Positions 1 to 13,107 of a stretch of 64,000 nucleotides of DNA are shown in pieces. A program made the position numbers and the translations under genes. Under the pieces are notes generated by a model. It searched no databases, was not told the origin of the DNA, and was given only the letters and a program-made list of their open reading frames with translations. Every line of letters starts with the position of its first letter. The first letter of the stretch is position 1. Source of the stretch: Liolophura sinensis (Eukaryota; Mollusca; Polyplacophora; Chitonida; Chitonidae); contig NC_088295.1 of assembly GCF_032854445.1 (NCBI RefSeq), positions 44,753,385 to 44,817,384 of the forward strand, read 5' to 3'.

Positions 1-3000
1 CAACTATGCAGCCTTATACATGAATCATACTTGAAATGAGGTTATGTATCATTTTCTGGGCTTCACAAAGAGAAGAGAACGCACGCAATTTTACACAAAT
101 TATGCAAACTTGTGAAGGCTGAGAAACTTAAAACATTGCTCTGGACTGATTTTCTCTTGAACTTCTATGAAATTTCAAAATCTTGTACATCAAACAAATA
201 ATTGTAGAGGTAAAATGCTTATGTGCAGCACAGTGTCACACTCTAAATTACTTTATGATGACTGCTTTGAAGATATACTAAAAGCATCTCATCATGAAAT
301 ACCTTTAAGAAAGATGCCACAAGGCTTCCTTTTCACTGAAAATGAAATACTGGCAAAGGCCATTTTTCGTGATGTCGGCATTTTGAAGTTCACAAAGGAC
401 TGCTTCAATACGCAGAAACATAAACAGCTCTGTCACTTAGGTTACCAGAAGAATAGGATAATAAAAAGCCATACTAGCTGGAGTCACACTTTGTTATTGT
501 TCCCCTGATGCCGTTAATACAGCACATTTGACAATGGACCCATTCCTTGTTGATGTCCAACAGAACTGACTTCTCCTGACTATATGTGCTTCTCCAAGGC
601 ATTTGGAGACATCTTACCCAGGGAATGAAACACAGATTTCCCTCTCCCAATATTTACATTCAGACATCTGGCATTGTAGACACAATAAAACAGTTCTCTC
701 AAGTAATGGACAACAGGATTTTTCTGCTCATACTACAGTCCAAACGATTTCATTTCCTGGGACACACCTATTAAATGTGGGCCTGATTTCCTTCGCTAAC
801 GAAGAGCAATCCCCTTTGGAAAATCTACTGTGTTAAGATTTCTTCCCAGATTAGTTAAATCCTGGTAATAAAGCAGATTGGTGACCATCCTGTTCGATGT
901 ATTTTGCTGTTTTCCTTTATGTACACAAGACAAGAACATAGATGTACATCTCTGAATCTTAAGTAGGCCTGTGCTCAACATTCCAGTGTCAATTATATGT
1001 TTATTATTATACCAAATCTATGAAAAAACAAATCCCAAGTAAGACATTTCTGAAAAAATGTAAGGAACCTCTCAGTTTATTTAATATGCAACACAGATTT
1101 GTTGTACTTTTCGTAAAACAAGTTTTCACGAAAGACCAAGCCATTGTGTGTGAAGTTAACACCTGGACGCCATTGGAGAATACAATGCAAAAACACAAAG
1201 GAATGTTCACTTGCAAACCATTCATGTTTAGCATTTAACTTCCTTCTGGAAGGAATGCAGACTCAAGCCTAGGGGTAGAAGCTTGTTTTAACAAGCTTAC
1301 ATAGCTGGTATGTCGCCTGATAGGGGCAGCCGACCACTATGTCAGTACTGCCCCTCAATAGGCCATAAAGATATCAGCGTTGGGGAAGCAGCACTCTACT
1401 TACAAGGGAATTGGGAAGAAAACAAAACAAAGATGAAGTACATGTTCTCATTATCTCAGCTCCTGTGATAACAAACTTGAGTGTTTTGTAATAAAAACAG
1501 CTATTTAGAGAAGGCCCATGAGTGTTGATGTTACAGTGAACTCAACACATGGGTTAGACAAGGTTGTCCAATTTTTTTGTCCATGAAACAACATCTATGC
1601 CAGTGTGGAAATTAACTTAACAGGCTCTGAAAGTCCCGAGCTGCAAGTAATTTGCTCTCAGAAGTCAACAGGTGACATTTAAGAGAGAGTCAGATTCCGT
1701 ATTTCATGGGCTCCTACAAGAACTGTAGTGTTGAAAGAAAAAGTGTATCAGAGATCCTTGTGTCAGGAACAAATGCTCATGTGTTAATTGTCCAAAGCTA
1801 AAGTTACCACAAAACTGTGCGACTGTATATTTATTTTGGTCCTCCACACACATCTCCAACCTCCCTTTAGGAGCTCTTTGCTGAAGACACAATGTAAACA
1901 TGATTAATGTCACAAATGTTTAGTCTGCCACAAACTTGTGTAGTAAACATGTAGAATTTTATAACACTAAACAATACCATGAATTAACCATCAAAGCCAA
2001 GAAGCACTACATATGAATAATAATTTTCCCATTGTCAAAATTACACATTTCATGCAGATAATGTGGCCTTGTGGAATGCTTCCAATCTCGTGAGATATAA
2101 GTTACCGCGGCGATCGTTAAAGGCCCCAGCCAAACCTGAATTCGAGACACCATGACATAAATATGAGTCGTAAAAGAGATCGTTAAAGATGATTGCATCT
2201 GGTACGATCGTTACATTTACACAGCTACTGGACCGATGTATACGCTTTTGTTAGTCAGACTCAGGGACACTTGGACCATTCTAGTATTCCCTGACAACTA
2301 TGCAGAGACAAATGAAAGTTTTATTTACTATACTCTTTAGGACAACGAAGGTGCATGACTCGAAATCAACGCTCTCAAACTCCTGCTTCCTCAGCAAAAA
2401 TAGTGGTCTGGTCCAAACATATATGCTAACAATTCAACAAAAACATATAATCTAAGGTCAACAGACGAACCATTTCACCAACATGGCAAACTGGCAGAAT
2501 TTATTAGTGCCATTTCTAAAAAGTTGTGGGGAGTCAGTGTCCCTAATTTTTCATAACAGCAGTCTGAGACAGTGTCTTTAGGGCATGTTCTTGGATTGCT
2601 CTTTAACGGTGGTACAGTAGAGGTCAACTCTTGACTAGTAGGCATCGGACTAGTAGGTTAGGAGCCAGCTACAAAGGAGAGTCTGAGGGTTATTGGAGCA
2701 TTACAGACTGGCACCAAGTTTCACCCCACTAATGATACCAAGAAGCTTTGTCAAAAGGTGAAGTAGATAATAGTAATGCTGAAGGAGGCTGACTTATTCA
2801 GCTGATGCACACCAGGTACTAACAGGTGGGAAGAATTCCAAGCTTAAACCAGGTATATAAAATGGTAATTGTTGTAGATGGCAGTTTTGTATCATTTTGT
2901 ATCAAATGCTCTTCACCGAAAAAACAAAAAACAGCTATAACATGGAACATTTATACTAACAAGATTTATTGTTTATTGTTTTGAATTATAAAACTTACAC

Positions 3001-4886
3001 ATATGTTTTGTGAGTTCTGCAAATCACATAAATAGCTATGACAATATGACGTTCCTTGTTTCCAGTGTTTTACAATATCATACAATGTGTTATACGTGAC
3101 AACAGTTCAAACCACATTTTGTTTTCCGAACACTGTGACCTGACTATGTAAAAATGGTTGTTGTAAGTTACACAAATGGCATTTAGTGCACACACACACA
3201 TTATCTGTGAAATAACAGCTTGGTTAAAAATCATTCTTGTTGTTTCATTTCAGGACGCCTGGGGCTCTATGTAACATTCACAGGAGCTGGGTTATGACTT
3301 ACTTCCGCCACAGTTGAAATAGGTATGAAAAAGTCATGACTCTAGTGAAAGATCTACCGGAAGCTTCCATATCTTTCTCATTTGGATTTCATCCACCTAA
3401 GTGCAAGTAGGCTGGGCAATAAACAGGAAGCATTATTTTCAAGTACATGTCCAGAAGTATAAAGCTAGTACACAAAGTGTTATGCTCAAGAATTTTAGGA
3501 GCTACATGTTTAACATTATAAAACATGCTTGATACGGGTCAAAAATGTGTGATATCTGATATTTTAATAAAGATTAACACATCTTTTGTTTAGGTTAATA
3601 ATATCAGGATAGTGAACCTGTACTAAACATCATGGGATCCATACACAGTTTCACGGTGACAACACTGAAGTAAAACGAAATTTATGAGGCTTTCAAAAAC
3701 TCTATGGTGTCATAAAGAGGATGATATTGTGTCCACCAGCAAGCACTCCTGATTAATCACACGCTACATCGTGAATAAACACTTAGCACATAACTCAAGC
3801 CACCCGAATATTAGTTACCCCGGAGGGCCTGGTTCACATTCACATGGCGTCCGCAACAAGCAATGGCTGATAATGGAAAACTGATGAAGCAATAAATGTT
3901 TGATGGAAACATGTCATATCCAGGCTTCACGGCCAGACGCAGTTCCGCTGATCACACCTATATTCTAGTATAGTGCTCGTTAACCCAAAATAGCAGTAGT
4001 TATTTTTTTTGTTTCAACGCACCACATAATGAAGTTACACGGTTGCTGGGATAAGGTACGTCATATTGCTACAACCATTTTTTAGAGAAAACAAAAAATT
4101 TGCAGTATATAAAGTGGGTTCGGTTAACAAAACATAGACAATGTTTGTTAATATTGTACTTGCACCTACATGAACAATGAAACATTCATTGATTTATACA
4201 ATATGGTTGCCATTTGACAATATAAATATCGTAATACAATGATTCGAACATATACACAATTTTTATGCTTCACCTCAAATCATTCCTATATTCATTACTA
4301 TTTGACTGTAAAAATGCTCACTGAGTTGTTATTATTTCTAAAATATTGGTCATAGCTACATATTTAATGCTTTCATTTCTCTTCACTTATTACGTACCTA
4401 GTAAACTCATGCAGACATCCAGTTTTAATATCACATACACAAAACATCTTTAGTATAAACCGAGCAATATACTGTTAAAACTACACCCTTGACTCCCATG
4501 TTGATACTGTATTATTTCCATGAGCATATAAGCAACCGCTGCTATTCAATCTGTCTTGTCTGTACATATGGGGCAAGTTATGGTAGTCTCAACTGGCCAT
4601 GTAATTTCATGTTACACTGATCTCTATCATGAATGTCAGATAATCCACCCTGTAACGTTCTGACAGGGGTACCAACAGAGTTTGGTGAAGACAAGTGAAA
4701 AGTCATCAATCAAGATCAGACCACCAAAGGAACCACTCTTGCTGCGAAATAACCCTTAACCTTTCATAAAGTTCTCATCTGATGACGAGAACAAATTAAT
4801 TTTGGCGATCAGGAATTCCGACCAAACAAATTATAGATATGATTCGTGAGCAAATTTATCGGGCCTGCATTTCTTAGGTCACAAAG

Positions 4887-5219
4887 ATGAATCCAGATTT
4901 AGTTGTAGACAAAATCAATAAAGAGTTCAAGCGCAGGGCTTGGCTTGTCTGGCGCATGGATAATGTCTTAAGTTACATCGAAAGACTAGAATACCAAGTC
5001 AGGAAGGAAATCGTGCCAACATCATCAAATCGTAAGGAGAGGAGAATTTGGACTATATATACAGCCTACTTTTCTCCAGATCAATATGGATGTAAAAAGG
5101 CCAATGCAATAATGATTCTGGAAAAAAAGATCTTAGTTCTGGCAAAGTCTTTGACAGACATGATTGGGCATATCATTCCAAGAATAAAGGAGCAATCGCA
5201 TTACTCTCACAATCACTGA
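4887..5219 (+). other. Unassigned 110-codon ORF, possible small gene or degenerate element
   Basis: A plus-strand frame starts with ATG in an A-rich context (AAAGATGAAT) and runs 110 codons. The product is basic and helical-looking, starting MNPDLVVDKINKEFKRRAW, with alternating charged and hydrophobic residues and no signal peptide or transmembrane segment. I recognise no domain. It is no longer than several chance ORFs in this window, and no poly(A) signal or splice partner was found nearby. Its composition is more protein-like than most others, which is why it is listed. It may be a nested single-exon gene, a transposon remnant or noise. Confidence 0.2.
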
Positions 5220-6756
5220 CTGTTTAGACCCCAGGAATTTTCGCATGCTATGTGCTGATACATTCAAATTCAACTTTAGCGCAAAAAAATCCCACTGGAA
5301 ACTGTTGCCAAAAAGACGAGCTACACTTACACCAAACTATAGGATATGAAAAGAAAACTCCTCTTTAACACACACAAAAAAATGAAACAAATTGTTATTT
5401 GGAAAAGACGAAATATCTCCAGCTAGAATATGTAGCAACATCATTAAGCTTTACAATGTATTCGGATTAGTCTACAAATGTCTGGTACATCTATGCAGGC
5501 TGGTTAATGGGACAAGATAAGAGTTATCAGAGTAAACACTTGCCGCTCACAGCCAGCCATTAAAGTCCTGATCATGCACATACATGGGTATTAGTCCTTC
5601 TCTTGATTGTGGGTTACCATGCCAAGGTCTTTGCCACACGTTCCCATCAGGTCACTCAGGGGGGTGAAGTTCAGTCTGGGCATGTAGCAAAGGTGATGTC
5701 TCATTTGGGAAAGAAATTAGTCTGTATCTTTGGTTGAGGGACTAAGATTGCTTGATTTGTTTCCAATTGCCCTGGGCAAATCTTCCACTGTCCTGGATCC
5801 CTAGATCTAAAGTTGCCAGCAGATCACACTGCTGTTCTGCTTTCTTATTAGATGTAGATAATGGAAAGCAGTACAGAACCATAGCTATACTTTTCCCACA
5901 TTCATATAGGCAGGGCTTCGCCCCAATGCCACTGGAAAAATTATCGCTTATCGCTTGGCCTTTAATTGAGATCCCAAGGGCACTCTGATATGGCACACGT
6001 TGCCAGAGATGCGTTCAGTGATATGATCCTGAGATAAAGTGTCATTATTTGCAAATTAACCCCATCAGTCAATGAGGGAAACATGCAGTTTTGGTCTAAT
6101 GAGAGGTTAAGTATATGAGAGATCAAAACCTAAAAATGCAGTTGTTCCAGCAACAACTGGATTATCACATGTAAATGTACACTATAGATAGATGTAAAGA
6201 AGTATTCTGTTTAAGACATCTTACTTTGTTTTTAAAGTACAGCTTTTCAACACAAAGCCTGTTATGCACATCAAAACTTGTGACAGAACAAGAAGCAAAA
6301 TCTTGAAGGGGAAAGAATTTCAAGGGTTAATCGATATACTACAATATCTGTTATAAATAGGTTTGGAATTCTTAATGCACTCACAACTCTTGGGAAATTA
6401 GTTACTAGTTACTAGTACAGATTAAAAAAGATAATATTCATGATTCCCTTTTACCAACTGACAGGCGTCTGTCTTCAACTCAATATACTATATGTACATG
6501 TAGTCTTGGTTTAAAGGGCAAGGCATATTATAAAGGTTAAAAGCCATTTGGTTCAAGACCATAGTCTACTCAACAATCTCTTGTTCATCTGATATTGCAC
6601 TTTATGATGAAAACATGACCTAGCAATGACTTTTTCTGTTAGTGATGGAGTTAAATCAATTGAGGCTGAATTGCAGTGACATGTTCATAAAGCAATGTAA
6701 CATTTACTGGCAAGTTAGTTTATAATTAAATACAATGTAACAACAAATATGTTCCA

Positions 6757-6781
6757 TCCCCCCCCCCCTTCCCACCCCCCC
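6757..6781. repeat. Poly-C tract
   Basis: Eleven C bases are followed by TTCCCA and seven more C bases. Confidence 0.9.
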
Positions 6782-8047
6782 TGTAACAGAGAGGCAGAAA
6801 GTGCCAAATTAAACCATACTAATATGGACACCATCTGGGCACAATTACCACAACTCCATCAGAATTTATACTGACACCCATCACAGACTAAACTGTGTGG
6901 ACAGTGTTTTGACAAACAGAAGTTATGTCCTAGTTTGCTCTTCACTCATCTGGTAATCGATGCCATCAACTGTTCTTTGGGCAAGCCAGATTATTTGAAA
7001 ACAATTTCCCCAACATCAGTCAAAAATATCATAGCAATGAAATTCTGCTAGGAAAAAAGGCCCAGCATGTGGACTGGAAATAAAAGTCACCAGGGTAAAC
7101 AGTTTATAGATGAAAAACAAATAACAATTTGCTCCACTGAATGACCAAGAGTAGGGAACTTTGGTATGTCTAACATTTGAAAATCCAAAGGTTCCAAGAT
7201 AAGACAACGGCTTTGTACATTTCCTTTTAGTACTGGTACATGGCCAGGTATGTAGCTGGAAAGGAATGTGAACTATGTTGTAGGTCTCTAACCTTGGAAC
7301 CTTCTTGCCAAATTATCAAGGCGGGCGATGCCAGAAAACAAGGCATCTTACACTGGAGGTCAGGTCTGTGTTGAAGCCTGTTTTCTATTTTAACTGAGGA
7401 AGTTAAATCAGTCTTGACAAGATAGCTCTGCCTGGGTCATGAACATCTCTGATAAGCAAGTCACTTTAAGGGCATAGACAATATCCTTCCTGACAATGAA
7501 CGGCTTCAAGATCAAGAAAATCTGGACTAGTGCAGACTGGCCTTAATCTGACTAAGCCAGTGGATGAATGGTCCAAGGTGACACCTGATTCTAGGTGGAC
7601 AGATGCCAAGGATGTATAATACTCAGCTTTGCAGATTTAGTTCATTTCTAAGAAATCTTGGTTACTGCAATTCTGCTTTCTGGTTAATTTATTTTCAATG
7701 TCACTAGGTCTTATTAAGGGTTGTACATCCTTGAAACCATATTGTCTTGTAGCTGAGACATGGATTAAATATTGGTTCATATTTTCAGTGTTTATACCTG
7801 TAAGAGAAAACCATCTGAAAGTCCCACGTTTACAACATTGTCTGTCAAAAGTTACATCATAATAAATGATTTGCCACTGTATCTTCTTCAAATATATGGC
7901 TTCTTTCACGGTGTAATTATCATTTTATAGTTTTTAATCTTAAAATCTGTCATGTTTAAATTTACTTTCACAATCAGAATAGCAAAACCAATGCAACAGA
8001 CAGAACACGGCCTTATCCACAGCGCATTAACAACTTAATAAACAACA

Positions 8048-8230
8048 GATTCTCAGCAAATGGACAGTGATCTTCTCCCAGGAGGATTACACACTTCGTT
8101 CTTGGGCCCTCTTGATGTGCATTCTGAAGTCTACTCGGCTTCCTGCAAGCTTCAAAACGACAATGACACTTCAGATCACCTAGGGGTGACTGACGACGAG
8201 AAAACCACATTTACTTCTCAATACATCCAG
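8048..8230 (+). other. Exon-like segment in NAV intron 3, unassigned
   Basis: A more GC-balanced stretch in which the plus strand reads MDSDLLPGGLHTSFLGPL onward to ...EKTTFTSQYIQ, followed by CAG then GTAACA, a possible donor. A CAG lies just upstream of the ATG as a weak acceptor. The frame is rich in Asp, Ser and Thr. Overlapping frames on both strands are also open, which weakens the case. No family is recognised. It could be a nested transcript, a conserved non-coding element or chance. Confidence 0.15.
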
Positions 8231-10044
8231 GTAACAAGCCAATCCATCTCTGCGCAGACCTGAAGGTTTCACAACACCAGAAGGACAAGAAATTCCAGTA
8301 AACACGCTATTATGGTTCTATTTGCCACCTACTGACACCACTAGATCATGGTCCAATTGTTTCTAACAATGTTACACAGGAAGTCTTTTCCCTCATAAAT
8401 CAGCCTGTCCTCTGAAAATATTGCCTTTTGTACAGACCCTGAAGCCAAGAGAAACCTGGTGATGTGATAGGCGTGTAGTTTAGGGCTTTAGCCATCAGCG
8501 GCTAAGCCAATATCCTTCCATTTGTATGCAGAGAGCCAGGATCTATATCTCATCTAGGTTGCAACAGGTATTAGATTTGTAGGAAAATTCAATCAGGATG
8601 ATGGGCAGAGGGAAAGATTCGCTGTCAAATGACAGAGGAGATATGTATCCAGTAGTATAGAATCATATATATCCATAAACTCTCAATACGAAGCAGTGTA
8701 GCTATACTCTTACCATGACAGATGGTGACTTGTGAAGAGTAATGCATTACGCCATGGTGCTTTGGTGTCATTATGATAGATAACCGTCTGCAACTTTACT
8801 ACTCTGTTATCTTGACTCATAACTTTGATCAAAATAACTTTCAAAACTAACTAAATATTTCAAGAGGCTATACCTTAGATTTTTGGCAAAAAATCAATCA
8901 GTGGAAACCCAATCAAATTTACAATAGCTGGAATAGTTACCTTCCATAATATATTAGACATGTCTGCACATGTGTCATGGTTCAAAACTGGTATTGAAGT
9001 TCCTAAAATTGATAAATCTGATCAATTTACAACTTTTTCAGTCTTTAGAATCACTTAAACACCACAAATAGCAAAGGTATGAGCCTGATGTTTGCTGAAA
9101 AAGCAATAATTTGAGCTATTTTTGGTGAATAAAGAAAATTTGATAAGATTAGCGAATAAGGATTTTTTTTGCCAAATGTCTCCACTACAGCCTCTTTAAA
9201 GAATGAGAAGAAATAACCTTGAGAAACCTGTCTAAATACAAGACACGTCTTATATCTTGCAAAAAATATTACCTCGAAACATCAGCTAATACCTTCAATA
9301 TTGGTTAACGTTTGACATACAAGGCCAGAGATTGGTTGATTGTTTAACATAATACCACCCTTTTGCAATGCGCTGATTAATCCAGGCCGTTTTCTAAGAT
9401 TATTATCTCTGAATGGCCAATGGGACTTTAATTTATCTACAAATTTAGACAGTGCAAATAGAAATTAGTTGTCAGTGGATACAATGTGATTTTCACAGGA
9501 AAAAGGGCTCTCTTTCCTATTATTCATTATGGCATTTCAATCCCTGAAGAGTTCCTAAAGAGCTGATTTTTGGTAGAGATAAAACATTCAGCACCGTCAT
9601 ACCATATGTAATGTAATAATGTCATTAAGATAAATAGTCCCAAACTGCACATCTAAATTGCTTTTTCAACTCATTATGTCTTTGTTCAACCCAGGAGGTT
9701 AATAATGCAGCTGGCGTAAAACAAAACTTTTTAGAACTATCAAAACAGACCAGCATCGATCAGCAAATATCATCGAGTACAATCGCCTCCATGAGAATTC
9801 TGCAAATGATCAAGACTGACAGAAAAACGTGCTGATGTTGGCGTAATTCATATAATGATATAGGACTTAACTTTTTCTGAGGAGGACTGGACTGAAATAT
9901 TACCAAATGACTATTTAGAAGAAGGCAAGAAGCATTTACCAATATCCAGGCCTACACAAACTCTTCACCTTCAAGTCAAAGCCTTCAAGACAAGTTGACA
10001 TAAACCACAAGTTACTTCTTGAATTAGTGTTATGTGTGCAAGAA

Positions 10045-10365
10045 TTTATTATTTATTTGAAAATGGTCAGGTTTATAAAGGGTGAAGGAAACTGGAGTGC
10101 CTGGAGTGAAATACAGACCACTGCCAGGTATTGTGCAAAACCTTCCTATGGAAATCTGCATCCAAAGCAACAACTATAAAGGGTGGAGTGAAGTACAGAC
10201 CATTGCCAGGTATTGCGCAAAACCTTCCTATGAAAATCTGCATCCAAACCAACAACAACTAGATTCAAACGTGCGACCTCATTGGACAAGGACCTAATAT
10301 TTGAGGGTGCCAGAGCCTTAATAACAACACTAATCTTAGTATCTGCCCTACTGATGTTCCCCAAA
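10045..10365 (-). mobile_element. Degenerate second-family V-SINE-like element with internal duplication
   Basis: Read on the minus strand the order is: a tRNA-like head (TTAAGGCTCTGGC near 10310-10325 as a possible A box, GTTTGAATCT near 10259-10268 as a B box), a body, a segment at about 10084-10118 reading TTTCACTCCAGGCACTCC then AGTTTCCTTCACC, and a tail ending TCAAATAAATAA. The segment resembles the V-SINE central domain (TTTCCTCC-GGGTGCTCC-GGTTTCC-TCCCAC). Head and body sequence differ from the eleven RUDI-like copies, so this looks like another family sharing the V domain. Within it an 82-bp block is tandemly duplicated (starts near 10102 and 10184). The short open frames here on both strands are by-products of the duplication. 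Confidence 0.5.
10102..10254. repeat. Tandem duplication, about 82-bp unit, two copies
   Basis: The blocks beginning TGGAGTGAAATACAGACC and TGGAGTGAAGTACAGACC are repeated with a few substitutions through to ...CATCCAAASCAACAAC. The duplication lies within the V-SINE-like element above. Confidence 0.85.
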
Positions 10366-10977
10366 GATCACATGATGTGGGAGTAATTGCAAGCACCTTT
10401 TTACAGTAAGTATGATTGACATGGGCTATACAGGGCTAATTGGTCCATTTGGACCGACGGCTCATGGCTACAAGCAGAAAATACCCTCATTTCCTACGGT
10501 GACACAAGGACTAACTACTCTGATGTATGAATTCTGTTTTCCTGGATCTTTTTTTCCTTCTAAGAATAAACCCATGCATGGATTTGGTTGACAGGTCCTA
10601 ATCAGTCATCCGAAGAATCATCCTGGTTTGTATTTTACACAAGCATGGAAGAATCTGTGTTGTTACAGTAAAAACACCATATTCCACAAGTAATGAAGAA
10701 ATTTTCAGGAAATAAAAATAGTGGCACAGAAAGTCATATTGTCTGATACCTGAATTCATGCAAAAGAGTGTCATCAGGGAAAATGTTTATCACTGGCATC
10801 ATCAAGTTGAAACAAACATGCTAAATCCATACTTCTTCATTACCCCTGAGAGGTAATAAAGCTATCCAGGCTGATAGCATCAAATTCAATATCACTACGT
10901 TTATTGATACATTTAAACAGCAGTTATAAATCAAACATATAATTCAAAAAGAAAAACTTCCTCATCAGCCTGTATTA

Positions 10978-11242
10978 TTTATTTATTTATTTGATTGGTG
11001 TTTTACGCCGTACTCAAGAATATTTCACTTATACGACAGCGGCCAGCATTATGGTGGGTGGAAACCGGGCAGAGCCCGGGGAAACCCACGACCATCCGCA
11101 GGTTGCTAACAGACCTTCCCACTTACGGCCGGAGAGGAAGCCAGCATGAGCTGGACTTGAACTCACAGCGACCGCATTGGTGAGAGGCTCCTGGGTCATT
11201 ACGCTGCACTAGCGCGCTAACCGACTGAGCCACGGAGGCCCC
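10978..11242 (-). mobile_element. Full-length RUDI-like V-SINE
   Basis: A complete copy on the minus strand: head at the right end (GGGGGCCTCCGTGGCTCAG), V-type domain in the middle, and tail AAACACCAATCAAATAAATA at the left. It is flanked by 12-bp target-site duplications, CAGCCTGTATTA (10966-10977) and CAGTCTGTATTA (11243-11254), which differ at one base. The near-intact head and TSD suggest a fairly recent insertion. Confidence 0.9.
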
Positions 11243-12982
11243 CAGTCTGTATTAAAACGAACCAGGCACTAGATGACCCTTTGATGCAGAGCCCCATCTG
11301 TTAATTTTGGTAAGACAGTAATTTAAAGACACGTGATGAATGTACAACAATTTTTGATCATCTTTGTATGCACAAATCTGAATGCAATTCATACATTTCA
11401 ATGGTGGTAAAACCACACTGGTTTGGTTGCTCAATTATACATGCAGCCTCAAAATGCCAATATGGTTGATGACTGATTTGCAAATGTCTGAAACGATGCC
11501 TTGATTCACAACAGGTAAAATTTCTAAAAGCTTAATAAGCTCACACCATATATAAACACCATGACATGAAATACATTTGGAAAATTGCAATATTAAACAA
11601 GTCTTGTGAGAAACTCCACCAGTTTGATGTTGTGAGCATCCAGGAATTGCTCAGACATAAAACCTTTATAAGTCACCAAGTTAAATAGAAAAGCTTAACT
11701 TGACAAATCGTGTGCAAGTCTGTACATACTACCAGAAGATCTTCTCATTCTTCTTTTAAAAATACATGCATGCTCATATTAAATTAAAATCAAACCTGAG
11801 AAACAACCAAAAACTTAACTGGACACAGACTAAGCCACTGACATCATTTGCAATCTCAAAAAAAAACTTAACCTACACATGGGACAAAGTCAGATGCTGG
11901 GAGCAAAGGATGTAACAACCTGAAACAATGTAAGCCTTTTGATGGCTGACAGAAATTTGTCATAATGACGCATAATTGGGGTTGTCAAACAACATCCTTA
12001 TATATACAACCAAAGAAAATATAGTGTGCAAAGACAAAAAAACAACAGCAACTAGTCTTAAATCTATAAAAAAGAACAATGTGATGGCACATGGAACTTC
12101 TCCTGACTTGGCACATCCTTGAGAAGGATGGGCGGATCTAGACAAACAGCACTAAAAAAACAAAATTAGGGGTTATTTCCTTCATGGACTTCTTTGGAAC
12201 ATCTTGACTTGGAGATAAACTATTCTCCAAGAAATGGCAGTCAATAACTAAGAAGAATTGCTAAATTGTTGTTTTTACAGCATTACAAATTACCCAAAAT
12301 GTTTACTTTTGAGCATATCGTCAGGTATATAGAAGGTGTTTTCACTGGTTTCTTTTGTGATGTGTCTAAGAGAAAAGTGGAACTACTTTCCATAAAACAC
12401 AAGTCCCTGATAGGCCTGGGAGCCAAAAAATGGAGACAAACAAATCAAACTTGAATATTTATGCAAATAATTTCAAACTCAACATGTATACCAATGAAGT
12501 GTCCTTAACTTTCATGAATAAAGAAACCTATTTCTTTCTCCTCTATAATTTTTTTCAAAGTCTGAGTGGTGAGACTGAATGGTTAGTGTTTTTTGGCTTC
12601 GCAAACTTTTATGACAATGGGTTTGGAACAGTGCCAGTTATGGAAGCAAGTTCTAAATGAATCAATGTCCTCAGACCATTTACACTCAGTACAATGCAAC
12701 AATTTATGGAATGTCTAAGGATATATTGTCTCTGACTCCTGAACAATCAAGAACCAATGAAATGTATAGATATGTATATCCAATTTCAGCTTTCCAAACC
12801 CTGTAACAGACAGGAATATATACAGTAGAGCCCGCAGCTACAAAAACAGGCTAACTGGAAGGAAATGAGATTAGTCAAAAGGATGGTAAAGGAAAATAAC
12901 CAAAGATACAACAACATGTTTAGTCCTGTACATGACTTTAGGGTATGAGATACACATGTATAAGACTATAGCAGTGAATCAT

Positions 12983-13107
12983 ATTTATTTACTTGATTGG
13001 TGTTTTACGCCGTACTCAAGAATATTTTACTTAGACCACGGCAGCCAGCATTTTGGTGGGAGGAAACCAGGCAGAGCCCGGGGGAAACCCACGACCATCC
13101 GCAGGTT
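12983..13107 (-). mobile_element. 5'-truncated RUDI-like V-SINE
   Basis: This copy keeps only the 3' half: the V-type domain and tail, lacking the tRNA head. Identical 11-bp TSDs, CAGTGAATCAT (12972-12982 and 13108-13118), show that it inserted in this truncated state, as expected from incomplete target-primed reverse transcription. The short plus-strand ORF across it is an artefact. Confidence 0.92.

Noticed and set aside
167-508. 113-codon plus-strand ORF
   Set aside because: No recognisable motif, no splice or promoter context, and a length within the background of this AT-rich sequence.
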